Origin: Conus ventricosus
Taxonomy: Eukaryota > Mollusca > Gastropoda > Neogastropoda > Conidae
Direction: 5' to 3'
Assembly (NCBI GenBank): GCA_018398815.1
Contig: CM031596.1
Coordinates: 59,460,966-59,524,965, forward strand
Length of the DNA: 64,000 nt
Under the pieces are notes generated by a model. It did not search any database and had not been told where the DNA came from. It saw only the letters and a program-made list of their open reading frames with translations. Each line of letters opens with the position of its first letter. Position 1 is the first letter of the stretch. Below are positions 12,180 through 23,560 of this stretch, one piece after another. Made by a program: the position numbers and the translations under genes.

Positions 12180-12944
12180 AAAAAAGAACGAGAACTTTCC
12201 CGTATTAACTTAGTTGCTCTTCTCTGCACCTTTTCTATTCATTGACTGCCTTTTTAGTCTTGGAGACCATATCACATTGCCATATTCAAGAATCGATCTC
12301 ACCATTGCCTTGTATAGTCTAAGAAAGGTATCTCTGTCCAAGTATGTAAAAGTTCTCTTAATAATACCTATCATCTGCACGGCTTTCTTGACGGTCTGTG
12401 CAATATGTCTGTCAAAGAGTAAGTCTTCATCAAATGTTACTCCCAAGTCTTTTTCCTCTTCACAGCACGTTATTTGAACTTCTTGATCCCCAACTTTCAT
12501 ACTGTAATTTAATTTAGGGTTTCTTTTGCCGATATGTAATACTTTGCATTTGGATGCATTGAAGTACAAATTCCATGAGTTAGACCAATTTATGAGCAGC
12601 TCAATGTCATTTTCCATTGTAAGGTGTTTGGATGGTGAACTATACAACTTAGTATCATCAGCAAAAATCTTGCATGTGCTTTTTAACCCGTCTGGTAAGT
12701 CATTTATAAATATAGTAAATAATATAGGTCCCAGTATGCTGCCTTGGGGGATTCCACTAATGACATTAGCATTACTAGAAACAGAAGATCCAACTCTAAC
12801 ATTCTGAACTCTATCTCTCAAGAAGTCTTCAATCCAATCTAAAACTTTTCCCAGTATACCATACGATTTGAGTTTACTAAGTAGTCTGGCATGTGGGACT
12901 GAATCGAAAGCTTTACGAAAGTCCAGGTACAAAACGTCAATGCG
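12180..12944 (-). mobile_element. CR1-like LINE fragment (second family), RT domain
   Basis: The minus-strand frame of 240 residues contains MYLDFRKAFDSVPHARLL (motif A), GIPQGSILGPILF (B), FADDTKLY (C, catalytic DD) and ASKCKVLHIGKRN (D), then EKDLGV and MIGIIKRTFTYLD. A frameshift near 12215 separates it from QRRATKLIRESS. It differs from the neighbouring plus-strand LINE but is related to the one at 45270-46090. 5'-truncated. Confidence 0.87.
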
Positions 12945-14054
12945 TATATTTCAGCTTCTGCCGACAGTCACTATACTTTGAAACTGAAACAAGCAACAAC
13001 AAAAAAGGGGGAAAAGAAGATCAAGTGGGAGGAAAATAAAACAGCAAAGTATGAAAAACAAGTAAGAAGAAAAAATGGAAAAAGAAAGAAAAATGGAGAT
13101 GCGGGGTATCGATCCCCGTACCTCTCACATGCTAAGCGAGCGCTCTACCACTTGAGCTACATCCCCACCTGTACAAATGTGTGAAAAACTATTATATGTA
13201 TCTTTTTAATTTCAATCGGGCGAAACCATTGTAGAAAAAAAGAAGTAATAACAGTCAACAGAAAAAAATACATGTAATCAACAATGGTTATTTCTTTCTT
13301 TACTTTGCATTTGCATTTCAGCATTTCAAATCATGTACAGTACCAGCAGAAGGTTATAAAACCAAAAGTGTAATTTAGCGCAATTTGAGAATCTAACCAA
13401 TTTGCAACTTAGAAATATTTAAGAACATGTTGTTTTGATTCGAGCCGGAGTGCAATTGTTTGGTGAGTTTTCGTACGTGTTCGGTATGACAGAAAAGCTT
13501 TAAGACAGCGTGACTGTGAGCGTGACCCCATTTACCAATTTAGACGTGTTGTTGCATTGTGTTTAGAAAGAAGTAACTGTTTAGTATAAATTTACGTCAG
13601 ATCATGTGTAGAATCGACTCGCGCGACCGAGTGATTCACTTGCCTCGTCAGTTACGGTCAGTTGGTTCATTGGAAGTACTAAAGGGAGAGCTCGATTGCA
13701 GAAACATAAGCAGGTCTTCAGAGAATAATCTTACGTGAATGAAAGACATGCCCCTAAAAGGTTTCGCTAGGACGTAAAACTCAGCCATTCACGAATGATT
13801 TTCTGCTGTCAAGCTCACCCCGGCTCATTAGGCGATTTTGTGGGTGGGGAAGGGGTGGATGGGCAGAGGGAGAGTGGGGCGATGGTTTCAGTGGCTTGAT
13901 ATGGTAGCCAATTGGGAAACTGGCTGAGAAAGAAAAAGAGCCAGGAAAGGAACAAAAACAGTGAGAAAGTAACCAGACTGATCCCTGCAACATGTTAATC
14001 CAGATTCAGTATGGAACCATGTTAATAATCCCCATTTTGCAACCAAGAGATAGC
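12945..14054. repeat. 1.1-kb direct repeat, right copy (contains tRNA-Ala)
   Basis: Second copy of the tRNA-bearing segment, same orientation, offset about 2.7 kb. It begins directly at the end of the minus-strand LINE fragment and is followed after GATAGC by unique sequence and a poly-C run (about 14065-14082). Confidence 0.93.
13094..13166 (-). tRNA. tRNA-Ala (anticodon AGC), copy 2
   Basis: Identical to the copy at 10389-10461 across all 73 bases, including the extra D-loop A and the T-rich terminator region. It lies inside a duplicated segment 2.7 kb further on, so the two are recent duplicates or an assembly duplication. Confidence 0.95.
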
Positions 14055-14368
14055 TGCATGAACACCCCCCCCCCCCCCCCCCCAAAGCCCCCACGCTCAC
14101 TCAACCACCCAACATCCATCCACACTCTTCTCCTTCCAGGCTTATTAGACCCTGTTTAAATAATCCAGCATGTAGGGATTAATTGTGTAGAGGGATATTA
14201 TTGGTTTTGCCGGTTTACATTTTCTGATAAGTGTATACAATAATAGTTTCTAAGTTACATCGATGTCAGTAGGTGTTATTATTATGACCAATACGGTGTT
14301 CGTTTTCGTTTCTATTATTATTTATTGTCTCAAGTAAGGTATTCTTACAATATGAAATTAAAAATGTT

Positions 14369-14414
14369 CGAGATGCAAAGCATTGATCCCAATACCTCTC
14401 ACATGCTAAGTGAG
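14369..14414 (-). pseudogene. tRNA-Ala(AGC) 3'-half pseudogene
   Basis: The sequence matches the 3' half of the tRNA-Ala copies: acceptor 3' strand, a decayed T-arm (GGGGATCGATACCCC has become a mismatched version) and an intact anticodon arm with TTAGCAT. The D-arm and the 5' acceptor strand are missing or unrecognisable, so it cannot fold as a tRNA. Confidence 0.75.
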
Positions 14415-14434
14415 AAACAGCACTCTGTTGAGGG

Positions 14435-14545
14435 TCCATTCTGAGAAAATCCAGGGCTAGGGGAGGTGGTGGTGAAGTGAAATGGAGATGAGGCATTGCA
14501 ATTACTCTGCACTGAAACTGACTGCTTAGTCACCTTTTACTGACA
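14435..14545. repeat. dispersed repeat related to 16525-16650
   Basis: GGTCCATTCTG...GGAGGTGG..GTG then CTGAAACTGACTGCTTAGTC and CACCTTTTACTGACAGG parallel GGTCCCATCCTG...GGAGGTGGAGG, CTGAAGTTGAATGCTCTGTC and ACCCTTTTACTGACACG at 16525-16650. Confidence 0.5.
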
Positions 14546-14549
14546 GGTA

Positions 14550-14709
14550 CACATTCAGGAGTTGTTTGAACAGCAGGCAAATGGAGATATCATTTTTTTC
14601 TTATCAGCCAAAAAGTTTTTAAATATCCCCAGTGACCAGATAGGTGGGTATTTTAAGCCTACATCTCTTTGTCTGTCTGTCTGACTTATTGTCGCTGTCT
14701 TTGTCTCTG

Positions 14710-14787
<78 letters not shown>

Positions 14788-15503
14788 CCCCCCCCTTCCT
14801 CCCTACCTCACATACAGACTTAACTGTCTAGTGCCAGCCCACAATACTGTGAACACACTGTAGAGCTCAGCCAGTGTGAGTCTGTGGTGCTAGTCTACAT
14901 AACTGAACAATCTGTGTAGCACAGCCACTGTGAAGCTAAACTCTGTGATGCTAGCCCATAGTGCTCTGAACAGTCTATTTCATTAGCTGACCAGAGTGGA
15001 AAAGAAAACTGCAATCATTCTTACTTTTTACTTTTTAATTTTAGTGTTTTCAAACCTGTCATCTTCCAGAACTTAGTTTAAAAATTAAACCAACATGACT
15101 GGTTTCTGCCCAACATGTACTGGTTTTATTTATTTCTTTGCAAGGTAAATAAATATGTCTTGTGCCACATACTCATTAAATCAGTTTTGCTTTGGGGCTA
15201 GGTCATTTCTGTTGCATTAGACAGTGTTTGTTCATATTTGTTTTATGACTGATTATCAGCTGTATTTAATTTACACCTTCATACTTCCTACCCTCACTCT
15301 ATCTTTTCCACGTAGGATCCCATTTTCATACCACTATTCTGAGTTTAGTTAAATTAATTAAAACATCAAAATCATGGATGAAACAGGTTTTATCCTAACT
15401 ATTATAATCAAGTCCTTTTTTATTTGAAATTAAGTTGTGTTGCAGCATACCTTTATTGTTCTATAACTGTGTGGTTTGACAAGTTGATTGGTTGTCTTTG
15501 CAG
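14550..15503 (+). other. MOSMO upstream region / likely 5' intron
   Basis: Ends in a pyrimidine-rich splice acceptor (TTGTCTTTGCAG, 15492-15503) immediately before the MOSMO ATG, so at least its end is probably an intron. The promoter and 5' UTR exon were not identified. Confidence 0.5.
14712..14800. repeat. (CT)n microsatellite followed by poly-C
   Basis: A pure (CT)n run of about 35 units ends in poly-C, in the region upstream of MOSMO. Confidence 0.96.
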
Positions 15504-15506
15504 ATG

Positions 15507-15609
15507 ATGGATAAGCTGGTTGCTTTGTCAGGAATCCTGTTTTTTATGGCAGACATATTTGCTATTGGAAGCTTGGCCAACCCTGATTGGATTGTTACCA
15601 GTGAAGCAG
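15507..15609 (+). CDS. MOSMO: MOSMO coding exon 1
   Basis: Encodes residues 1-34 plus the first base of codon 35: the N-terminus, the first membrane helix and the ANPDWI motif. A pyrimidine-rich acceptor ends at 15503. Two adjacent ATGs (15504, 15507) exist; the second gives the MDKL start shared with vertebrates. The donor GTAACT follows at 15610. Confidence 0.88.
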
Positions 15610-16135
15610 GTAACTTTGGTAACTTTACATCATTTTGATCTGATTGTAATGTACAAAAGGAAGCTCACACTGAAATTAAGTAAGGCATTTTACATGCAAT
15701 GATTACGCTTGCTACTGAGATAAATTATTGAAATTATGCCGCAAGGCCCTTCAACATAATGATCCAGATCCAGATCCAGATAAGACTGCACTGAAAGCTC
15801 CTCAGCAGCTAAGAAGACCACATCATCAACGATGAAGTGAGAAACAGAATAACGCCAGCCATTGAGGCCCATGAAGACTTTCATGAACTGCAAACTTAAG
15901 TGGTAGGTGCATGTGTTATAATCCAAGCTTGTCAAGACATTCCTTCAAGGCATAGTTTCAGAAGGGACAAGGAGAAGCAGAGAAAGAAAGAGATGGGAGG
16001 AAGACATCCCTTATATAATGAGGACAGGCTTATATAATGAAAGTGAGTTCCTGAGAGCAAATGAAGATGAGTGACGTGGGAACAACTGGTTGTCAGGTCG
16101 TCTGTGGCACCCCGAATTTGGCCACACTTCAGGAC

Positions 16136-16171
<36 letters not shown>

Positions 16172-19100
16172 CCTACACTATCCAAGGCTGAAAAAATCCT
16201 GGATGATTTTTACTCCTCCTGAGGACAAGTCACAAAGTAAATTTACTTGTCCATCCAAATTTCTGCTTGCCCTTCCAAAGTCATAAGATGGTCAGTAAAG
16301 GTAAGTGCTGGTAGTGCAACGACAAGTCAGCAGGTATAATTCTTCATATCATAATCATATATCTGGAAAAGAGAATTTTTACTGTTTGATACTCGCAGGA
16401 AGAAGAATTAAAAGTTACCCAGGCCCAAACAGAATAGGTTGATCATTTCTGTGCTGACCAAGCACATTGCATGCACACTGAGCACACATTGATAGCATAT
16501 GCCTTACATTAGTGAGACAACACTTTGCTGGGTCCCATCCTGTGTGAAAGGAGGTGGAGGTGTGGGAGTGAAAACAGGATGAAGGAAGTGTGATCTGTCT
16601 GTACTGAAGTTGAATGCTCTGTCACCCTTTTACTGACACGCAGTGAAAAATTGAATGTCAGACATGTAAGGGAGCATTTCTGCTTGTCCCCCAAGTATAA
16701 TTGTCCTGGATAATCACACGGGTGAATAATTCGCACCGTGACACCATGTGCATAAGTACTAATGATACAACGTTACAAGGGACCACTGAACTGCTCAGCT
16801 AATTTTTTTGTTCTGTGTACTCCTTATATTTAATGTATATTGTACTACTACTTCTATTTTTTCCACTAATATTATTACGGTTGCTGCTGCTTCTGTTGCT
16901 GTAACTACCTCTATTATTTACTGTAACTATTGCTGCTGCTGCTGTTGTTACTGTTGTTTATAGTCCTGCTATATATAGCCCCTCCCCCTCCCCCCAATCC
17001 TTCCCTCCTCTCTCAGGTCAGCTGAGCTATGAATTAATGATTACTATTATTATTTTGGTTTAGGAAATCTGTGGCAGTGTATACTATAATCTGAATAAGA
17101 AACATTAGAATGTAAATTAAAAAATTCATGCAAAGTTGAAAAAGTGTCAAGTTTCTTCTGTCAAAATAGTTATCTTTCTTATGCTATTGACAGGGGAGTA
17201 TTTTGGCTTATGTCTGATTTTAGTATCATACTGCTAGTAATTACACTGTACAGGTCTGAAAACTTACCATGAAATGGCTTTTTTTTTTCAGCAGTTTTGT
17301 TTTCGAACCCCTTCAAATATGTTGAAAACAAAAGGAAAAAACTGGCAGCGTCTAGGATGTATAAAAGTAATGCATCTTTGGACCAGTGTATGTCATTAAA
17401 ATCACAACCATTGTAACAAAAAGAACAAGAACTAAGCTCTCTACCATCTTTTATGGAAAGGGGTCAGATTCAGAACTGAAAGAGATTGAAACTGATTGAA
17501 ACAACAGGGAGGATGGTTATGGAGGATAACTAGACCTTTGGTTAAAGTACTTCCAGTCATGGTTTGAAGTACATTGATTTTCTTAGCATAATTTTTTTTC
17601 TCCCTTTTTATAAATTGTGACTACTTTTTGGTCTCTTTACCCAATTCTAGATTCATTACTAAAGAAACCATACACAGGGCTGGATTCATTACTAAAGAAA
17701 CCATACACACGGCTGGGATTCTTTGGAAAGGGACATTTTAAAGTCTGTCTGGGGATGGGTTTGAGAGACCATGACAAGGGTGGTTTAAAACATGCCAAGT
17801 GCAGTGCATAGAATTGAAATGCTGCATTCATTTACTGTTAGTATTAGAACATGTAGATTAACAATAAAATGCTTGTGTTTTTCCTCTTTTTTTTTCGTGC
17901 TTTATCCAAATCAAAATTATTACTTTTGGGGTGAAGGTGGGGGGTCAAAAGTAAAATATTGAAGAAGATGATAATTTCGTGCTAAGGTTTGAAATGTTGA
18001 AAAAGAAAGAAAAAAAGAAAAAATAAAATTCAGTAAAGGTCAGCAACTAGACACACATTCAGATGCGTATGGTTAATGACAATCTTTATGTGGAAGATGT
18101 GATTTAAATGGTGTGGTGTAAATTGACAGCAGTGTCCAATCTGTGACAGGAAACATGCGTCTGGGTCTGACACAACATTGTCAGATTATCCATGGTCGAC
18201 CGGAGGTGTGCACCTGGCCCCAGCTACCCAGCGAGTGGATGATGGCCTTTCTTTGTATTGTTGGGGGCATCGTCTGCCTCACCATCACCTGCGTCCTCCT
18301 GTTCCTGTCCCATTGGCACCGCCGGGCTGCCAGACATGTCAGGTGGATTGCCCTGTTTGCCAGTAAGTGGGAGTCCTCTGTTGTCTGTGGTTTAATGTGA
18401 TCTGAATTTCTCACTACAGGCCCTGAGAGTGCTTGCAAGTGGCAAGACATTGCCTCACTGCTGTGTGCATGCCTGCAGTTGTCAGAAGGTGCACACTGCT
18501 TGCAGGAACATGACGGAATTTCAGAAAATATCTTGGCACATACTTAGACAGGATTCACAAACTGGATGGTTCCCATCTACATACTCTGTTGTTTCTAAAT
18601 TGTATGCAAAGAACCTTGAAAGTGCACAAGATCATCGGTTGATATATGAAGAAAGAACAGTCTTCCACTAGTTCCAGCCCCCATAAATCTTTTCACATGG
18701 TGAAGAAATGTGAAGACAGCTTAAAGTACTGAAAAAATGTGAAGATAGCAATTTATTAGCATTACTTGGGCTGTAGACTTGTGCCAATGCAAGTCTGAGA
18801 TGAACAGCAAAGACTGAACTATCCTGCAATGATCTGAGTAAAAATGCAAGTCTCCAGGATGAAAGTAAATGGCTGATGTTATTGGAAATTGAGTTCATTC
18901 AATATGATAGGGACACATGGCCAAATGCCAGCGTAAACAGGCGCTGCCAGTAGAATCATGATAGTGAGATGGGGCTTCCAGTATACATGTGTTTATTAAC
19001 CATCCAAAAAAAACAAGACTAGAAAGGTGATCAGGAGATCGCAAACCTCTGCCATGGTCAAATGAACCCTGGGAACAGCCTTTGATCTTGATCTGTGGCA

Positions 19101-20045
19101 TAGATCCATCCCCAAATTCAGTGGTTTGTTCTGGGGCAACACTCTTTCTACCAAATTCCATCCAAAATGATTTTACAGTTTTTACATTGATCTTGCTTAC
19201 AGATCAACAAATCATCAGACATGGGTGAAAGTGTAACCTCCCTGGCAGACATAATGATTATGCTGATGTATGTATAATAAGATGCAATCAGTGAAAAGGT
19301 AAAAGGCTGCTCTGTGAAAATGGGGTGTCTTGAAAAAGTGTTTATTGTGCTGTGACTGTGCACTTTGCTGTCACTGTGTCAGTGCACAATGAGGAGTATT
19401 ATGACTTAATGGTGTATGCAACTAAAGTTGCTGCTCTTGGAATTCATGTTCCTATGCCTTTTTTTCTCCATCTTTTATTACCTGCTGTGCTGAAATATCA
19501 AATAAATACACACAATTAAATTTGCCAGTCTTACTCCTGCATTAAACCAATGTTTGTATAGCTGTTCAGTTCAGATTGGTATTCTCGATTCAGCTACACT
19601 GTCCATTTAAGGGGTGTGTGCATGGTAAACATAAGCCAAAATATTCCAGTATACATGCTAAACATAAGCCAAAATATTTCATTTTATAAGCTGAACATAA
19701 GCCAAAAGATTTCAAAGACAGCTTTGCAAAGTTGTCATCAAGAGATTAGTATTGACTATATTGATAAATGTTGTTGAACAATCTAATTTAGTTTCAGCGA
19801 TACTGCACTGTCTTAAGTGCATAAGGTATTCATTGCCTTTTGCATTTTTCTTTCCAGTGACTTTTTTTTGCTTGGCTGCGGTGGTGTTTCCAGTTGGATT
19901 TCATATGGCAGCAATCGGAGGTCAGCCATACAAACTGCCTCATCACACCCAGGTTGGCTCAGCGTATGTACTGTTCATCATGGCCATCTTCTTCACAGTC
20001 ATCTCTGAGCTGTTCTCCAGTCGAGTGTGTTTGCCGGTGCTATGA
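15507..20045 (+). CDS. MOSMO: MOSMO (Modulator of Smoothened), complete coding region, exons 15507-15609, 18150-18362, 19858-20045
   Basis: The three exons join in phase (1,1) to a 167-residue protein, the same length as I recall for vertebrate MOSMO (C16orf52/ATTHOG). It begins MDKLVALSGILFF and ends in a VCLP motif two residues before the stop. Four hydrophobic helices lie near residues 5-25, 66-88, 101-122 and 138-158, the claudin-like tetraspan plan. Diagnostic stretches are ADIFAI, ANPDWI, QCQ/HCQ-IIHGR with cysteines at 45 and 55, HWHRRA, FPVGF and GGQPYKLP. In vertebrates MOSMO acts with MEGF8 and MGRN1 to remove Smoothened from the surface and cilium, limiting Hedgehog signalling. Introns are GT-AG (donors GTAACT and GTAAGT). 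A good acceptor ends directly before the first ATG, so a 5' UTR exon probably lies upstream. Family identity is firm; function is transferred from orthologs. Confidence 0.93.
15755..16169 (+). mobile_element. RTE-clade LINE 3' fragment with (GAT)n tail, in MOSMO intron
   Basis: Decayed frames resemble the RTE ORF2 C-terminus: KTFLQGIV, TRRSRERKRWEED and a final W..LV..S.V segment ending at the stop, followed by a (GAT/TGA)n microsatellite tail at about 16136-16170. Several stops and frameshifts mark it as old. RTE elements typically end in such short tandem tails. Confidence 0.65.
16525..16650. repeat. dispersed repeat related to 14435-14545
   Basis: Diverged second copy of the element described at 14435-14545, in the MOSMO intron. 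Non-coding. Confidence 0.5.
17650..17717. repeat. 33-34-bp tandem duplication in MOSMO intron 1
   Basis: GATTCATTACTAAAGAAACC followed by ATACACAGGGCTG appears twice in a row with one or two differences. Confidence 0.9.
18150..18362 (+). CDS. MOSMO: MOSMO coding exon 2
   Basis: Encodes residues 35-105: the extracellular loop with two cysteines (45, 55) and the IHGR motif, then helix 2 and the basic HWHRRAARH turn. The acceptor CTGTGACAG precedes it and the consensus donor GTAAGT follows. Phase 1 on both sides matches its neighbours. Confidence 0.92.
19010..19215 (-). repeat. possible old dispersed repeat
   Basis: The minus strand ends GACCATGGCAGAGGTTTGCG followed by ATCTCCTGATCACCTTTCTAGTC. 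This resembles a repeat end (GGCGGAGGTATGCGCTCTC...GTGC..TTCTAGT) that I have seen in the introns of many invertebrates. Its class is unknown to me; the match is from memory. Confidence 0.35.
19625..19715. repeat. ~35-bp tandem repeat, three copies, MOSMO intron 2
   Basis: AAACATAAGCCAAAATATT recurs three times with slight differences, spaced about 35 bases apart. Confidence 0.85.
19858..20045 (+). CDS. MOSMO: MOSMO coding exon 3 with stop
   Basis: Encodes residues 106-167: helix 3 (FFCLAAVVFPVGF), the conserved GGQPYKLP loop and helix 4, ending RVCLPVL and TGA at 20043-20045. The acceptor is TTTTTCTTTCCAG. The sequence after the stop is non-coding. Confidence 0.93.
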
Positions 20046-20567
20046 TGTATAAAGACATCGTTTGTTGGGCTATTGTTATGTACCACATTGTTGCATTCAG
20101 CGTTGAACCAAGCTCTAAAGGACCACTAAAGTTTCTTGTGTTACTGACTGTTCAGTGATAACTCTGGGAAATGCTCAGAGACAAGCAAACAAAAACCTCA
20201 GGGAAATGTGGTGCTCAGTGTCTGTGTGTTGGGATGTGTAATGGTGGACAGCTTATCAGCATCAGAATCAAGACTCAGCACTATCAGCATGGGTCAGGAA
20301 GCAAGCAGATCTTGAAGCTTGCTGCATGTGTTACGCACTTGCCAACACAAGACAGTTTTCCTGCATCTTGGTCATGCATATATTCAATATTTGGAAATCA
20401 GTGCTAATATCGAAAACTAGTCCTGTGTTTGTCATGGTTAACAGGTAGCAGTGTAATTGTACAGATTTTTCAGGCATACATACAGTTTTATTTACTGATG
20501 CGTTTCTTCTTCCGTCTAGTCTGTCATCATCTTTTACTCTACAGTTCAGTTATGAGAGAGAGAGAGA

Positions 20568-20626
20568 GATAATGTTGCTTATAGCCCAGCCGACCGCAAA
20601 GGGCCACATCAGGGCTAGCAGCACCT
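20568..20626 (-). mobile_element. 3'-terminal fragment of the I-type LINE family
   Basis: The minus strand reproduces the last ~55 bases of the LINE at 33351-34139 (AGCCCTGATGTGGCCCTTTG, then GGGCTATAAGCAACATTATC) with about one base difference. It is followed by (CT)n instead of (ATCTT)n. It is too short to code. Confidence 0.75.
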
Positions 20627-20899
20627 CATGTTTGATTGAACTTCTGATGGGTGAAGACTGGTTTACGTCAAACAGCTGCCTTGCACTATGATGCTTAAAT
20701 ATGAGCAGTTCTAAATTCCGGTGTAAAAAAAAAATGGTGCATGGTGTCACAAGTCTTGGCTATGACACAGATGCCAGTGAGCTTGCACACAGGATTACAC
20801 ATCAGAAATGCCACTCTGTGTCTGATGGCATGCATCAGATTCATGATTTTAATGCATGTCTTGTGACTCTTTAGGAGATGCTGCACAGCTACCATGCTA

Positions 20900-21140
20900 C
20901 TCCAGTTATGGTCAGCAGTGCCTCTGATCCAACATATGCAGAGCACAACCTACTAAGCTCCATACTGGCAGCAATTGTTGTCTGGTCGCTGAGCCAGTGT
21001 GAGTGAATATCCCTTTCCAGAGGGAGCCACTACATCTGTCCAATGTCAGTCCTTATGAATTTACCAGTACCAGCAACTTTGGTGAGAACTCACTAAGGGC
21101 ATAGAGGGGGAGAGGAAATCAAAGCTGAGGTCAGCACATT
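20900..21140. repeat. dispersed repeat, copy A (pair with 57030-57290)
   Basis: Shares ordered blocks with 57030-57290: ACATATGCAGA-CAC-A-CTACTA, GGGAGCCACTACATCTGT, TTACCAGTACCAG and AACTCACTAAGGGCATAGAG. Moderately diverged, same orientation, no coding signal. Confidence 0.6.
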
Positions 21141-22334
21141 AGGAGGGCATGTAGGGCCAGAGAATTAGAGACTTATTTGAACGATGATCTTTGAGGATAT
21201 AAGACATGAAGATGATGCGCTCACTCGAGCCACAGACAACAACTTGAAGATGTTCTTCATGCATTTGAGACAGCCACAGATGAGTGTCACTTCATCACAC
21301 AAACAGTGGGCTTTTCCATTTCTTACAAATTCGACCTTGCCATGCTTTCTGAAGATGAAAGTTCCCTATGAAAGTCTGGCATAACCAGTGAAATGCTGCT
21401 AGGTCGATGTTCAGTGTAAGGTATACAAATGTAAGATGGTTAATAATTAGGTCATATAGACATTAAACATTTTCTACAAAATATGAGCAAAAGTTAATGT
21501 CACATTATTTTAAAGGCGGATATATCATTTTGCTCTGTAAGCCGATGCGATGTGAAAGTTACAGGAGATATTCTTTGAATGGGGCTGTTTGGGTTCAGTC
21601 AGCGTTATTTTCCTTATGTCCCTTCTTTTAAGAGGATGTTATTTTTTTCTTTTCAAGACTTCAGTTTTTGATCATTATCAAATGTCATTGGTGAATATTA
21701 TGTGACATCCAGTTGGGATAGACAGTTGGTCATCTAGACAGTCAGAAGTTGGAGAGAGAGAGAGAGAGGGTGGGGGGGGGGGGGGGGGGATGGGAATGGG
21801 AAAACAAAGTGAAAACGGCATGAACCAGTGTATTGTGTTCACTGAATCATAGTGAATGCAAAGGAGAATAAGAGACATATCAATGTGACCTGTTGGACAT
21901 GCTCAGCATTGCTTTTTTCTTCTTTTTTTCCCGTTGTTGTTAAATTAAAAGTAGTAGTAATACCATTTCAGTGCAGCTGTTTGGGGCAGCTTTCTTTGTC
22001 CCTTTCACCGTTAGTTTGTGTCATGTTAATTCTGTTCATTTGAAATTATTCTGAAGAAAAAAGGTCTGCCATTATTACGTTGAGTTTAGCTGAAGTGCCC
22101 TTTCTGACTGCTGGTTTGTATGTTTCATTGTGTGATGCGAAAGAAAGTAGATATGTTATTAGTGCCCTATGAAATATTCTTTCTTGACCAGAAGCAATAC
22201 GAAGGTGTTGATTCAGATGTGAATATCGTACAGAAGCGATATCAAAGTGTTGGTTCAAATGTAGATATCATTGATTGAGATCGTGATACTGATTAAAGGA
22301 GAGCCAGGAAGACATGGGATGCTGTACAGTTTCA

Positions 22335-22790
<456 letters not shown>

Positions 22791-23451
22791 ATCTCTTCAA
22801 AGTTTGAATGGAAATGACCAGAATTTGAGGAGGATGTTCTCATGTACACAAAGACAGAAGGGAACGGGAATAATAGACGAACGTCTGTACATACATGTTC
22901 TACTGAAAGAGCTGCCTCTGAATCATCGTTTAAAAATTTTTTTAACTGCACACTGTAAGGTCAGTTGCAAGAAACGATAATATTGAAGAAGAAATGTGAT
23001 AACATCGAATTTTCTGTGAAAGAGAGAGAGAGGAGAGGGAGGGGAGGGGATGGGTCTATATATTTTATATTGTAATTGCTTTTATCAGAAGACTAAATAG
23101 ATCAGTGTATATATTTGGGGTTGTTTGGGAGTTCTTTTAGGGAGAGGGAGTTCTGTTTCATTGAGCTGACTATTACAGCCACAGAGATTTTTCTTCAATG
23201 GAGAAAGTAATTCAGTCATTGTTTTATTTGTTTTGGTGTATAATCATCCAGTTATCAATTAGAGAGGCATTTTTACTTTAGTACAATCATTTTTGCATCA
23301 TTACCATCATCTTTTATTGTTGAGACAATCATATGTTAATTGTGCTCACATGCATGAAACAAGGGAATCGACCAATATCAGCCAAGGATAATATTGAATT
23401 GTATGATTTGTATTCACTACTCTCCATCTGTGGTACTGTCTCTGTTGATTC

Positions 23452-23560
<109 letters not shown>

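Noticed and set aside
10238..14054. Reading the 1.1-kb direct repeats as LTRs of a retrotransposon
   Set aside because: They contain tRNA genes, lack TG...CA ends and a primer-binding site, and enclose only LINE pieces in opposite orientations.
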